Part shown: one piece after another, positions 21,101 to 32,554 of the stretch
Position numbering within the stretch: position 1 is the stretch's first letter
How the letters are laid out: every line of letters begins with the position of its first letter
Made by a program: the position numbers and the translations under genes
The notes under the pieces: generated by a model
Told to the model about the DNA's origin: nothing
Seen by the model: only the letters and a program-made list of their open reading frames with translations
Database searches by the model: none
Origin: Caecitellus pseudoparvulus
Taxonomy: Eukaryota > Bigyra: Bicosoecida
Direction: 5' to 3'
Assembly: GCA_965644315.1 (NCBI GenBank)
Contig: CBFFRQ010000136.1
Span: forward strand, 1-45,239
DNA: 45,239 bases

Positions 21101-22285
21101 GCGAAAGGGGACACCGAAGTTCACCACTTTTCCTTTTCGAGTCCTTTCGTTGAACCATGCACCGCGGATAGCATCTTCGAGCTGCAGCTGGAATTCTTTC
21201 GCCAGGTCTTGCGGAAAACCTCTGGGGAGCAAGCTTGCACTGACGATTGGCGCTTTTCGCCTTGCCAGGATAGCAAGCTTCAAATTGCCAAGCTTCTCGA
21301 GGACACTGAGTCCGTGTTTCGACTTTGATGTCTCAAACGAGTCGCAAATGGTGTCTACAACCCCACTGCCTTTGAGAATGCCCCACAATTCAGGACGGGC
21401 ATTGGCCTGCGCAGAGAGAGATGAGTAGCCCCAGTGTAACGACTTCAGCTAAGGGAGGAAAGAACATTCTACATACCTCGCATGTTTTCAAAGCGCTCTT
21501 TAAGTCAGCAAGTTTCGCCTGCTCCTCTTGCAACTTCGCTTCCTCGGCAAGTCTGTGTCGTCTAAGTTCACCCTCAAGTGCTTTGTCTGCCTTGACCAGC
21601 TCCGTGAAATGAACCTCTGCTTCTGACAAAAACGTGGCCAACTTCTTCACCCACACTTTAGCAACGCGATTCTCGAACTGCATCCCAATCGAGCTCATCA
21701 GTTCACCCCCTTGAGCAAGTTCCAAGCTGACCTCAACTGGCAGCGCAAGAAGTTCAGCAAGGAACTTAGCCCGTATTTCTTCACTTCCGCCCTTGTATCG
21801 AAGCCCGAGGTCGACTTGAGCAATGAAGCCGCTTGAGACGAATGCTCTCAACAGATTCGCATCAGGGGGTCCTGAGAAGGCGAATCAAAGGGCAGGGTGA
21901 AGCGCCTCGCACAAGCGCACCTCAAGGGCAAGCTACGCACCTTCAGCTTCTTGAGGGCAGCAAGAGCCAACTTGGCAACCCGTCCTTGTGGGTTCAGACC
22001 ATCAAAAGCCTTCAGCAGCTTCTCTTGCTGGCTCTCCTCCAGCTCAGTCCACCATTCCGTGCTCGGAAGCACTTCGCTGGCCTTCGGAGGCTCCGCCGCC
22101 GCAGCACCAGCTACAGACGAAGTGTGGCGCAGCAAGCTGGGTGCCTGGGGCGGCTTGGGTGCGCACGGTGGAGGCCAGAGCACTGAAGCAGCAGCAAATT
22201 CCGCCCCAACACTGCGCACCGACAACAGAGGCCGCAGTGACGCCCCCACAGCACGAGACAAGGTCGACGCAGCCTTTAAGCTCAT
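18114..22285 (-). CDS. Crinkler/RHS-like P-loop NTPase plus REase-like nuclease, gene 1
   Basis: Multi-exon gene: exon 1 22285-21937, intron 65 nt, exon 2 21871-21477, intron 70 nt, exon 3 21406 to about 20770, then the 909-codon frame to 18114; about 1,340 residues. The N-terminus (MSLKAASTLSRAVGASLR) looks like a mitochondrial presequence. A charged coiled coil (AEEAKLQEEQAKLADLKSAL) is in exon 2. The long frame has Walker A HGTGKSATL (about residue 105) and Walker B LIIDEAN (about 218), then a helical region, then VDFVVFRR..AFIETT (about 598-625), where the Asp and the E-x-T fit a restriction-endonuclease-like active site. Low-complexity acidic sequence and the conserved VDLFFVYCT close it. 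This order matches the Crinkler/RHS effector class. Exons 3 and 4 are joined either by a 32-nt intron or by a 1-nt slip in C6 at 20767-20772. The substrate is unknown. Confidence 0.8.
20767..20772 (-). other. Homopolymer at the frame switch of gene 1
   Basis: A run of six C (G6 on the coding strand) lies exactly where the exon-3 frame ends sense and the 909-codon frame begins. One more G would join both frames with sense on each side. Either a sequencing/assembly indel or a real frameshift; a 32-nt GT..AG intron is the alternative. Confidence 0.45.
21407..21476 (-). other. Intron (70 nt) in Crinkler/RHS-like gene 1
   Basis: Donor GTATGT and acceptor TCTGCGCAG; removing it joins ..LKTCE to ANARPELWGIL in phase 0 and removes stops that close both frames. 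Confidence 0.75.
21872..21936 (-). other. Intron (65 nt) in Crinkler/RHS-like gene 1
   Basis: Donor GTAGCT and acceptor CCTTCTCAG; phase-1 joining gives continuous sense from LALAALKKLK into ANLLRAFVSSGF. Confidence 0.6.
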
Positions 22286-22830
22286 GGTACCATGCCTGGG
22301 TGTGCAAGTGCTGCAGATGCCGACAAAGCACGCTCACTAGCCAAAGCTGCGCTGGTGCGGAAGTGTGCGCAAGACCGCACAATGCAAAGCTGCACGAAGC
22401 TCCGAGGTGAGGCAAGCTTGTACATAAACTGCCGGATGAACAGCGCACACTCTGCTCGCGGGCGCGTTCAAGGAATCGTGATGCTTTTGTCCTCTAGGTT
22501 CAGTTGCGCAGCTTCGTCAAGTCATTTGAAAGGCTGCTTTTGGAAACACGCGAATGATGCAAAAATATGTCTCACGCAGCTGAAACCGGAGTATCAACGA
22601 CAGAACAAAGAGGATCCAGCGGCGGCTGCACCAGCAGACGCGCCTACCAATACGCTCCATGACATTCCATCAACTATTTTTGGGTTGCCCGCTCCTCCCA
22701 CCTCCAGCACAGAGCCAAAGGAGGATCGCATCTCACCCTGCAAGCGACCCAGTGGCAAACAACACTGAGGCCATCCACGAATCAATCAATATGATGTGAA
22801 AAATCTTACAAGTGTGACCTTCAACAGTCA
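22286..22830. other. Intergenic between Crinkler/RHS-like gene 1 and the FN3-like pseudogene
   Basis: A plus-strand frame (22292-22768, about 158 codons) is open but shows no family motif and I do not support it as a gene. Nothing else is seen. The stretch would contain the promoter of gene 1. Confidence 0.35.
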
Positions 22831-25800
22831 CTACAATGTGCAGCTAGCCTTCATGCCGCACGCTGTGGGCTTTCCGCGAGCAAGTTGTACCTCGCCGCCG
22901 CGCCCAGATTCCCAGGCAAGCTGCGAATTTATCACGATTACGAGGCCACAGCTCAACACAATCTGCCTCCTTCGGAAAACACTCGCAAAAGACATCCGAG
23001 TTTTCTGTGCACAAGCAGCGTCTGCGATCCCTGACTGAGCGTCTAACGGCGCGTCAGCTGTGAAGGTTGGGCCCGTGGCCTGCGTGAACGCCGCAGCGGC
23101 CAGAGACCCCTCGCTGAGCTGGGTGCCTTGGGCTGGCACGAATGCCAGCTGCCCTTCCACCGCAGAAGGCGCTTCTCCAAGGATGGACGCGGCAAGAGTG
23201 TGCAGAGCATGGGCCAGAGCATGCTGGTTGTGCACTGTGCCCTGCCAAACGCCATCTGCGTGCAGGGTGCTGCTCGCCGCCAACGCCATGGACAGCGGCT
23301 GCTGCACTGGCGCACTCCAAGCTGCATCCACAGTCACACCCACGCTGGAGGCGACACTCGTCCAGCCGTCACTGGACTGCACGTGGAGGTTGGGGAACAC
23401 TTGTGAGCCACTGGCAAGGTGCAGGCCAGACACCAGCAGCTCACCTTGCAGTGCCTGCAGCTGGTCCAGCGGCACTGGGTGTGCGCCTCGCAAGTCTCAC
23501 AAGCCTGGCTGGGAGCCGAGGGAGATCTGCACAAAGTGCACAGGAGCCTGGGTATCCACGGTCCACTGCACAGCCAAGGCAGTTGTGTTCTGCTGGAAGC
23601 AACACAGCCCGCCTGCACTGCTGCTGGCAGTCAGCGGCACAGGTGCAATGGAGCCTGAGAAGGCGGCCACTTGCCCGATGTAGATACTTCCGCTGCTGGT
23701 GTTGGCAAGGTTCCCAGCGCTGTCCGTCGCCCTCACTGACAGCGTCAACGTTTCCTGCCCACTGCCCTGGGGCAAGGACAGGGTTGTGGCGGAGAGGGTG
23801 GCGTTCGTGTCCAGACCAGCTGCAGGCGGAAGCAGCGACACCTCTTGTGCCGTGCTCAGGGCAGTCCACGGCAGCACTGCAGCTCCAGAAGAGGCGTTCA
23901 CAACAGACACCTCGTACGTCAGGGAGCCCGCAGTCGCCACGGCGTCATGCCACCGCCAACAGGCGTGCACTGGTGTCCCGACCGGATGGGACAAGTTCTC
24001 CACAGGCGGAGTGGACCCCGCATGCCCCCTGCGGGCAGCAGACACTGACAGCCAGGTGGGTACAGGAGCTGCCGTGTCCACCACGATGCCGTCTGTGAAG
24101 GCGTACGTCCGCAAGCCGGCGGCGCTGGTCAACACGACTGTTCCGTACAGCACATCGCCCTGGCTCGGAGCAAACCCGGGCACAGCAGAACAAGTGCCTG
24201 AGACCAGGTCAAGCAGTGCGTGCACGACTGCTTGGGACGCTGGCACGACATCCTCCGCACCGGGGCTGGTGCCCCACATGCACTGCACGTGTTCCAGGCC
24301 AGACTCGGCATCCGCCGCGCCCTCCCACGCCAGCGCCAGGAAGTCTGCAGACGCCGTGGCTGCCGCGTCGAAGGCTGCAGCCAGTTCATCGGCACCCAGG
24401 GGCGCCCGCAGCGAATCCCACACCCGCAGCAGTGTGGGACCAGTGGCGTCCACGGCAGCCGAACGAGCGGTGCTGGTGGTGTACTCACCAGCGCCATTTG
24501 CGACGGTGAGGGAGAAGTAGGCCCGATTCCCATGCACAATGTTGGAGGCCAGGAACGTGCTGAGGGACTCCAGAGGCACGGTGGCAGGGGGCGCAAGCTG
24601 TGTGCCGCCTTGGGAAGTGCCAGCCGACACGACCACCACAGCCAGACCGCTCTCGGCATCTGCAGCGGCATCAAACGTCAGCGCAAAGGCACCTGCTACG
24701 CCAGACATGGAGGGTGCACAAGAAATGCACTCAGTGATGGAGGCACCGTGAGTGGCCTTGTACGTGCCGAGGGGGCAGGGGGCACAGGCGCCACTGGTCG
24801 CCTCTCGGTAGGTGCCCGGCGCACACTGTAGAGCTGGGGAATCTGAAGACACGGGCGGTGTGGGAGTGACAATCCCAGTGGCGCCCGAGTTGCAGGCATC
24901 ACAAAGGGCGGGGTCGTTACCCAGTACTTGCTTGCAGGCGGGCACGGCACAGGGCTGGCAAGCCTTGCTCGTCGCGTTCAGCACGAAGCCCGGCTCACAC
25001 TGGCACGCGCCGCCACCGTGCGTGAACTCGGGCACGAATGCGGCATTGGGGTCGGCACAGGCACACGTGCTGCGCCCCGCAGGATCCCCGATCCCGAACG
25101 CCGTCAGCAGCAGGGTCTGTGCACTCGCGCCAGCCAGGGAAGGCAGTGTCTCGTCACATGCAAAGCCGTCCGAGGAGGCGACGCTGGCGTGCCCTGCCAT
25201 GTTCGCGGCGCGCACACTGGTGTACACAGTGCTCCCAGGCGTCAGCGCCAGGCCTGTCGCAGCCCATGCCGTGCGCTGCGCCACAACTGTTGGAGGCATG
25301 ACGTCATCCATCCCTGCCGCGTTGCCCAGCGCAACCTCGTACATTGCGATGCCAGAGGGGCCAACGAAAGAGTCCCAGTTCGCAGCCACCCGGCTTCAGT
25401 CGGCGGAAAAGTCCACGTCGCCGCCCAATCGTGCGCCATCGCGCACGACGCTGGCAGTGGGCCCACTTGTGACCAAGGGTGCAGGGCGACCCAGTGCTCG
25501 GCGTGCCAGGCATGCTGCGTTTGTCGCCTTCACGCTGCAGGCCAAGAAGCGGCCTTCAGGGAGGGGGCTTGGCACCCCATCGCTTCCGGAGGTAATGCTT
25601 ATTTGGTCCTCACCTGTTTCCCGGGACAGCACATTGGACAGCGGCACGATGGAGCCGGTACCGCCCGCGGTCACCTCCACCAGCTCCACCTCAATGCCCA
25701 CCACTGGTGTCTGGGCGTCCTGCATACCTTCCCACCCACAAGTGACCTATGCCGCATCGTCTAGCAGGGACACTTCGCTGCAAGTGGCGTCCAGGAAGTG

Positions 25801-26340
25801 CACGCTGCCGATGTCTGGCGGGGTGATGTCTACGACGACGGGCTTGGAGAATACCGTGCGCAGGCCAGCTTCGTTCGTGCCAATCACGGACATGTAGTAC
25901 TTGGTGCCAGTGACTAGGTGCAGGCCGCTCCAGGAGGCAGCTGGGCTGGCAAGGGGTGTGGAATACCCATGCACCTGCTCCCCGTGAGACGACGTGCCCA
26001 GGGCGGCCGAGTAGGCAACATCGCCCTCTGCGTCCAGGAACGGTGCCCAGGACAGGGCCACGGCGCCGGTGGAGGACGCACAATACACACCGTCCAGGGG
26101 CTGCCCATCCGCCACTGCCGCTATGCCGTCGAAGGTCGCCGCTGTCTCGTCTTGGGTGAAGGAGGTGTGCTCCGCGCGCGGCAGCGCTCCGTCTTCGTCA
26201 TACGCGACGACTGTCACGAGTTATTCCGTCCCAGTCAGCAGATCAAGGCCAGTGGTGCTGGATTGCGTGGCGGAAGCCACAAACGCCAGTGGGCGCGCAA
26301 GTGCGCCGCACGTGCTGGAATCAAGCTATTGCACTGGCGC
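22831..26340 (-). pseudogene. FN3-like repeat extracellular protein with four in-frame stops
   Basis: Five segments lie in a single frame, interrupted only by stop codons: TAA at 26223-26221, TAG at 25749-25747, TGA at 25398-25396 and TGA at 23499-23497. No frameshift is needed between 26340 and about 23040. The text shows repeated modules of about 110-150 residues with the signature SGI..YEVALG, GLxLxxGTxYY, VxATNAAGL and VDxTxP (fibronectin-III-like), plus two Cys-rich GCC2/GCC3-like units (CAPGTYREATSGACAPCPLGTYK) near 24900-24750. The TAA stands where Tyr is expected (GTE-stop-L) and one TGA where Trp would fit. The 5' end near 26340 and the 3' end near 23040 are both truncated inside modules. 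It was part of a giant secreted or surface protein, perhaps related to the membrane protein at 11-16 kb. Confidence 0.72.
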
Positions 26341-26782
26341 GACACGCTTCAAGCCCTCTGTGCAGGTCTTGCCTCATTTCCAGAAGTTTTTGCCGATTTC
26401 GTGTGCTGGTCACAATCCAATGAGATCGGTTCAAGTCATCTTGCCCAAAGCATGCCTTACGGTTGTCCCTCTCCCGCCAGCGAGCGCTGCACAGTGCGGG
26501 TATGGCGTTTCGGTTTGCTTCACCACGACAATCCAGGATGCCCACGATATCTCTGCTATGGGCGGCACCCCACCGGTGCTGAACAGCTGGAAGGTCCAAA
26601 CCATGCAGTTGATTTGATGAAACGTTGAATTATTCTGCAAGTCTCTCATACCACGCGTCTAGCCTCGGGATCCTGGCTGGCCTGCGTGTGGATGAAACTC
26701 CCTTCAACCAGCCGGAGAGCCGGTGGCCCTGCTCCAGCTCTCAATGGGGCGCACGCTTGGCAGTCGGCGAGCTGAGATCACA
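26341..26782. other. Intergenic, no supported feature
   Basis: About 440 bp between the transposase-like gene and the FN3-like pseudogene. Short open frames only; no terminal inverted repeat was recognised by eye. Confidence 0.35.
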
Positions 26783-28963
26783 TTACCTTGCTCGCTTCTC
26801 CCGCTGGGCAAACTGCTCTTCATCTCGCTGCACCAGGCTGGCCACTCGCTCGACCTGGCCGATAGTGGCGTGGGCAGCGGAGGCAATGCGGGACGCTGCT
26901 GTGTTGGGGCTGTACTTGGCAGTCTTAGCCTCTTGAGCCTCCTGCTCCTCCATGAACAGTCGGCGAATGTCTTCCTCAATCTCTGGCGTGACAGACGAGG
27001 TGGTCTTGCGGTACAGGGGCTTGCCAGAGGCCTTGGCTTCCTCGAATGTGGTAGGGGCAGGCGCATCCGGGCAGCTCTGCAAGGCTGCTGTCAGGGTACC
27101 TCGAGCAAAGCCACCCACTTCACCAGTCAGCACAGAGCAAAGCTCCAGAGTGGCCGAAACGCCTTGGGATTTGTTGCGGGTCTCTTCCTGGCGCCATTCG
27201 ACGCTCGCATACGTGGGCAGCAGCCTGGCAGCAGTGGCTTGGTTCTTCTCCAGCCAGTACAGCGCCAGGTTCATCTCGGCAACATCCAAGCGAGTGGATA
27301 TGCCCGCTGACACCATGCGCCGCATGCCTGAGTGCAGGCTCTCATTGCCCCCGGTGGTGGTGGCGCCGTGCACCGCGTCACGCCCATCCAGCAAGCCTTG
27401 AAGCCCCACAACGTTCTGCAATGACGCCTTGACCCGAGAGTGAGTGGCGTGCAAGGAGGACTTGGGATCCAGGATGTCGCGTGTGATGCGGCCTTGCACG
27501 GCAGTGCCTGCGCCACCCCGCGATGCAGGCGCCCACACCTGGCGAAACAGGCTTGCAGTGCGCTCCAGTGCCGCTGATGCCTGCTTGCGAGTGCAAGGCC
27601 CAATGTGAAGAGGGAGGATGGGCACCCCGCTCGGGTGCAGCCCAGCCTGAGTTGGAGTGAAGTGCTCTCCTTCGCACCGACGGAGTAGCATACCTGCTGC
27701 AGTGGCACAGGCAGCAGCCAGAGCGAGGGGGACGTGCTTGCGAAGCCTTGCGGCAGCCCCAACTGCACGCCCTGGGCCGTACAGGGCCCACCCATAGGCT
27801 GTGAGGAATTCTTGGACTTGTGTCTTTTGGGAGTCTGACAGGGTCTTTCGTTGCAAGACGCGGCGGGCGCAGTCGATGAAGGCCTGCATGTCGGCAGGCT
27901 CAGCCGAGCTCAAGGCGGCTCGTTGACGAGCAATGATATCCTCTGGCATGAGCAACTTGGGAGACACCACGTCCAGTGCAGGCGTCCGGATCCACTCCAC
28001 TGTGTCCAACCACAGCCTGATGAAGAGTGGGCCATCCTGGTGCATGGCTCGCTTGGGAATGGCCTTGGCCACGCGGCTGGCGAAGTGCCACGGGTCCACG
28101 GCGAACCGCACCACGCCTTTCTGCAGCGGTGGGAATTGCAAGTCGATGATTGCTTGCAGGGCGTGCTGGTGGATCTTGAGGTTGTCCACTGTGATGACGC
28201 TGGGGTGGGACGCCGCCGGGCCGCGCTCCCGCAGGTGCCCCTTCAGCCTGTGCAGTAGAGAGTCCAGGACTCGAGCCAGATTTGCCCAGCTTTCGTAGTC
28301 CGCGAACATAGGAGGCTGCAGGATGAAGCCGTACCGGCCCACAACCGTGGCTATGCAGGGAGCAACTCGCCACAGGATCTTGCCTGCGACCCGCATGGCC
28401 GCCTCTGCTGCTCACACAGGCTTCTCCCTCTGCACCCACGTCGCTGTCGCTGTCGCTGTCGCTGGCGCAGTCACTGCCTTCTTCCCCATCCAGCTCATCT
28501 TCGGCCTCTCCCTCGCCCAGCTCGTGCTGTGTGCTCACTGGCGCAACTCTGGCCCTGCGCAGTGGCTGTGGGCCTGCGACGTGCACCCGGGTCGAAGATA
28601 CAAAGTCCAGTCCACGCTGATGGTGTCAGCGAAGCGTGTGAGGGTCTGCAGGTACCCCTCCAACTGCAGCTTGACAGCGGCATGGTAGATGTGCAGGATG
28701 GCATCCCGCAGAGGCTTCACGCTTGTGCTGAATCGCACGTTGCCCACGACGTGCTTCCTGGCTCGGCGCACAGCGTGAGCCAGTGCGTGCTGCATGCCAG
28801 GGCGTGCCCTAAGAGAGGCCTGCTTCCTGAACAGCGTCTCTTTCCAGGAGTCAATGTTGTGTTCAAAGGGCCGCATGAGGTCTCGCCAGAAGGCTGCCTG
28901 CACCTTGACCGTGCCTTCGCGGTAACGCATGACGGAGCACTCCCACAGGCGAAAGGCGTGCAC
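26783..28963 (-). CDS. DDE-transposase-like protein, two frames (exons or frameshift)
   Basis: The 3' part (28396-26783, 537 codons) has SVITVDNLKIHQHAL (about residues 67-81), then VRFAVDPWHFASRV..AIPKR (about 95-115), and GGNESLHSGMRRM (about 355-367), followed by a helical tail. This matches a DDE transposase layout: a second Asp in a hydrophobic strand, a D-x-W-H segment, and a catalytic Glu in N-E-x-x-H. The 5' part (28963-28535) contains TISVDWTLYL, a fitting first Asp strand, in a different frame. The link passes through a Ser/Asp repeat (28430-28475); a GT..AG intron is possible but I could not fix its ends. No TIR or target duplication was identified, so it may be domesticated or a decayed copy. 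The exact superfamily (KDZ, MULE or other) is not established. Confidence 0.6.
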
Positions 28964-29790
28964 GCGATGTGCACAGTGTGGCGTGTCTGAAGGCGAGGGG
29001 TATGCAATCTACGACACTTGATGCAGGCTGCGTGTGGGAGAGTCTGCGCTGGCAGGGGCGAGTTTGACGCCATGCCTGGCTGGGCCGTGGGTAAGTCTGC
29101 CGCTGTAGGGCTAGAGGCAGGTTTGTGGGTGGAGAGACACCCAAACGTGCTCCTGTGAGACGTGGATGGTCAGCCCTGGCTGAGGAATCTTTGCAGTGGT
29201 GTCGATGCGTCATTCTCATGGCGTTCCTTGACCATGAAAGTGGCTTCCTTTCCTGTGGCGCGCGATCTTGCTTCTAGGGGCTTGTTCAGCACTGGCCTGA
29301 AACGTAGCCAAAGCCTGCCTGTGCGTCCTTCTTGTGCATCCCTTCGCTCCAGGTCTCTGCCGGCCTGTCCCAGGCACGGCTTCATACATCAGGCCAAGCT
29401 TGACACTTTCTCCACCTTGGCACAACTCTAATCAAACCGTGCCGCGGGCGACAGAATCCAGAACTGAAGCAATCATACAAAGACCTTTGCTCACTGTCGG
29501 TGTGAATCTGTCTTTCCCTGCACTGCGTTAGGGGGTGGTGCGTGCAGCGCTGGCGTGTCAGCTGCCGTTGCGATTTCCGCACCAGCAGCTCTGCCGCATT
29601 CTTCGCGCAACGAACGACACAGCTGCTGACCTTGCATACCCACAGGCTTGACATCGTCACTGTTCCACTGCCTTTTCTGCTGTGCACCTGCTGCTCTTCT
29701 GCGCGACATCACGGAGCTTGCTTTGCACGAGCCTGTCTCAACCTGTGGCTCCAACTTCAGCGTCGGGCACTTGGCACCCTGGAATCAGAC
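28964..29790. other. Intergenic between transposase-like gene and ankyrin-like gene 2
   Basis: About 830 bp with no supported gene. It should hold the divergent promoters of the transposase-like gene (minus) and ankyrin-like gene 2 (plus), but I see no clear TATA-type element. Confidence 0.35.
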
Positions 29791-30400
29791 ATGGCAACCG
29801 TTGACGGCCAAGAACATCTAAATCCCCAGTGGAAAGCTGCTTGTGAAGAGGGAGATGCAGATCAGCTGTGGCGCATCTTGCAACAAGCCAGCGCGCAGAC
29901 TTTCACTTTGACTGTAGTTCTGGACAAGTCAGACACAACAGCAGGGTTTCAGGTTGCGTGCAGAAGAGGCCATGTGAAGTTGGTGCAGATGCTACTGGCT
30001 CTGACAGGAGATCTGGTGGTGGATGTGCACGCGGCAGATGAGCGTGGACCCGAGGCCGCGTTCCGAAGCGCAAGCGCCAATGGCCACACAGACGTCGTGC
30101 GCGAGCTGCTGGGCCTCACTGGAGCACGGGCAGTAGATGTGCACGCAGCGGATGGGGACGGACCTGAGGCCGCCTTCCGATGGGCATGCGCCACCGGCCA
30201 CACAGACATCGTGCGTTAGCTGTTGGGCCTCACTGGCCACCGAGCGATCCCAGCTCAAGTCTGGCAAAAAGAGAGGAAGTCTGTCATGCAAGCTGCGCGT
30301 GATGCAGTGTGGACTGGCACCAGCACTCGTCGCGGGCGGCGTGCTATGCTCTTGCTGAGATCTCGTGTTGCGAGGCAGGCGCGAGGAGAGGTCTCACTAC
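29791..30400 (+). pseudogene. Ankyrin-like repeat protein 2, short, one in-frame TAG
   Basis: The start MATVDGQEHLNPQWKAACEE is chosen because its WKAACEEGD aligns with WRAACTGGD of ankyrin-like gene 1. One degenerate and two full 38-residue repeats follow (DVHAAD..GPEAAFR..GHTDVVRELLGLTG). A TAG at 30217-30219 falls where every other repeat has Glu in VREL, so GAG to TAG is the simplest history. The same frame goes on past the stop with LLGLTGHRA and the family tail GTSTRRGRRAMLLLR, then drifts into sequence antisense to the neighbouring Crinkler/RHS-like fragment. It has far fewer repeats than gene 1. Role unknown; protein binding is the usual job of such repeats. Confidence 0.68.
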
Positions 30401-30555
30401 TTCCCCTCGCCACGCTCTTCCCTCTCGCACTCTTTCAAATTCCCCCACCACTCTTAAAGAGTCCTGCAGTAAGGATCAGCACTCTGATTCCATGCTTGAA
30501 CTGCATTCAAGACTTGCTTTTGCCCAGTATTTTCAATGTGGCGTCCTGCCGACTC

Positions 30556-31989
30556 TCAAGGCACGCCAACCATGTGGAGTGCGCACATGTTCTCGTTGCC
30601 AAACACCCCCAAGTAGCTGGGCACGTCGCAGAGACGTGGATCGTGCAAGCCAGCACCATCGGTTTTTTCTGCGTCTGTGCAGTACACAAAGAAGAGGTCC
30701 ACATCTTCTGGTCGAGAGATGGGGTCAATGAAGGTGGCAGCGCGTCGCACATCTCCTTCACGGGATCCAGCGCTGCCCGTCGAGGCCTCCGCTTCAGCCT
30801 GCAGCACTTTGCGCACATGCTCTTGCAGTTCCGACCTGTGATTCTCGCCCACATTTTCAGGCCGTATGCTGAGCACAGGTTGGCCGCCTTCGTTTCTGCG
30901 AATGTGGCCCGGGACAGAGACTGGGACGCCAAAGCTCCACAGAACACTGCTCGCTAAGCTCCCGAGCTTCGGTTCGGCCTTGCCTGATAGTTCAATCCCG
31001 TCTCCGCTGTCACGGCCCAAGGACACTGATTGGGCGAGATGGTCTGGTTGGACATGCCAGGATTTTTCTGCAATGAGCCTCACGAAGCGCATAAGTGAGC
31101 CCGAGTTGAGGAGCTCTGTCGCCTCGTCATCACCGACGCCACTCTTCAAGTTCTGGAGTGGCTGGAGGTTGCTCCTGAAAGACAGCGGCTCAGTAGTTGT
31201 AACCAAGAAGCAGACTTGGAGTCTGTCGCGGCCATCCTGCTTGGCGCGACGAAAGACGACAAAGTCGAGGTTGGGGATCACCCCGTGCATCTGGACTGTA
31301 TGAACGCCGTCCACTGGGAGCCCATGCAGCACAGCAATGTCGCAGAAGGCAACAGTGTTTATGCCCTTGTTATCTGAGCGGTTAGAGTTCCGCATACGGC
31401 GGAGCTGCAGGAACTCTGAGCATCGCTGAGGGGTGAGGGCCCAGTTGCCCAGCATCTGCTCTGGTGTCAGTCCGCCTGAGATGGACAGCTGGTCATACTG
31501 CCCACCGAACAGCCCCATCTTGAGGAGCATTGCAACACACATAGAATACTGCTGATCGTGTGCAAAGTCTGGCACAACCGCAACCAGTTGCTGCATCGCT
31601 TGCCTCAATGTACCTTTGGAATGCAGGTACAGTTGTTTTTGGCTATTTTCGGTCTCGAACAGGGCTTCAATCAATGTCTTGAAGCCTGTGTACGTCAAGC
31701 AATGTGTGTTGCCAGCGAGGTCCATGTCCAGCGGGTTCTTGCGTTGAAGGATGTGATAGCTCATCAGCATGCCAGGGCTCAGCAGTCGTGGGTAGACAGT
31801 CGCATCTGCCCCTTCGGCAATGCGTTGCTTGACATGACGTGTCAGGAATTCGCACAAGTGGCGCGATTCGAGCTCGACCAACTGTTTGAAATCCTCAACC
31901 ACTTTATCCTTGGTGCTGGAACGCATGTCGCAGAGCGGTGCGAGCATAGTCAGCATTCGTAGTTCGGCTGCCACGTGCTTGAACTGCAT
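30556..31989 (-). pseudogene. Crinkler/RHS-like gene 2, 5'-truncated (nuclease half only)
   Basis: A 477-codon frame aligns with the C-terminal half of gene 1: a MLLKMGLFGGQYDQLS segment, LDFVVFRR then LQVCFLVTT (about residues 238-265), SSVLWSFGVPVSV, and the end motif DVDLFFVYCT. The Walker A/B NTPase part is missing and no upstream frame supplies it; the frame begins near a Met at 31989. In the presumed nuclease site the Asp is kept but the Glu of E-x-T is replaced by Val (FLVTT against FIETT in gene 1). It is therefore probably an inactive fragment, although the frame itself is clean. It converges on ankyrin-like gene 2. Confidence 0.72.
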
Positions 31990-32554
31990 TCAGCTACAAA
32001 CTTCACCACTCCACACAAACTGCTCCCCACAGGCATGCACAGTCTGGACAAAGTGGGCAGCACTTGCTCCATCCAATCCACAGCCCCCAAGCACCTCCAC
32101 GGCGCCTGAGATGCATGTGCTGTGACCTCCACCTGCGCCAATCGCCTGCCAAAGCGCACTGCCCACCAAGGCCTGCCTTTGCTCCCACAAGTATCATGAC
32201 CACGACTGAGGCTGCAAGAAGCAGCTTGAAGTTCGCCCTTCCCCACGTCATGCGCCTTGGCCTTGGCGCCACTGCAGCAGCTGTCCAAGTGTGCCCTGTG
32301 TCGAGTGTGGGCGAGGTTGCCAAGGTAGAATGGAGGCTCCAAGCTGCAGCAAGGCTTCGAAGCTGGCCAGCATTGCAGCTCAAGCTCCTTGGGATGCCAA
32401 GACACACCCTGCTTGCAGCCTTCAACCCGGCCCAAGCCCCACACTCGCAATTTGGCCCGTGAAGGTGCAGCGGGTGGCAGCAAGCCACACCAAGCCTCCT
32501 CTGCAACCTGCGCCACCAGCCAGAGAAGCACCCCCACCAGTGCAGCTCGCGCAC
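31990..32554. other. Intergenic upstream of the truncated Crinkler/RHS-like gene
   Basis: A minus-strand frame covers this stretch (31950-32675) but its composition is unlike a protein and shares nothing with the NTPase part of genes 1 and 3. I see no supported feature. The truncation breakpoint of gene 2 lies near 31990. Confidence 0.35.

Noticed and set aside
24812-25897. 361-codon plus-strand frame
   Set aside because: Antisense to FN3-like modules on the minus strand, which carry recognisable repeats and Cys motifs.
30223-30957. 244-codon plus-strand frame as a separate gene
   Set aside because: Its start is the continuation of ankyrin-like gene 2 after the TAG and its end is antisense to the truncated Crinkler/RHS-like gene.
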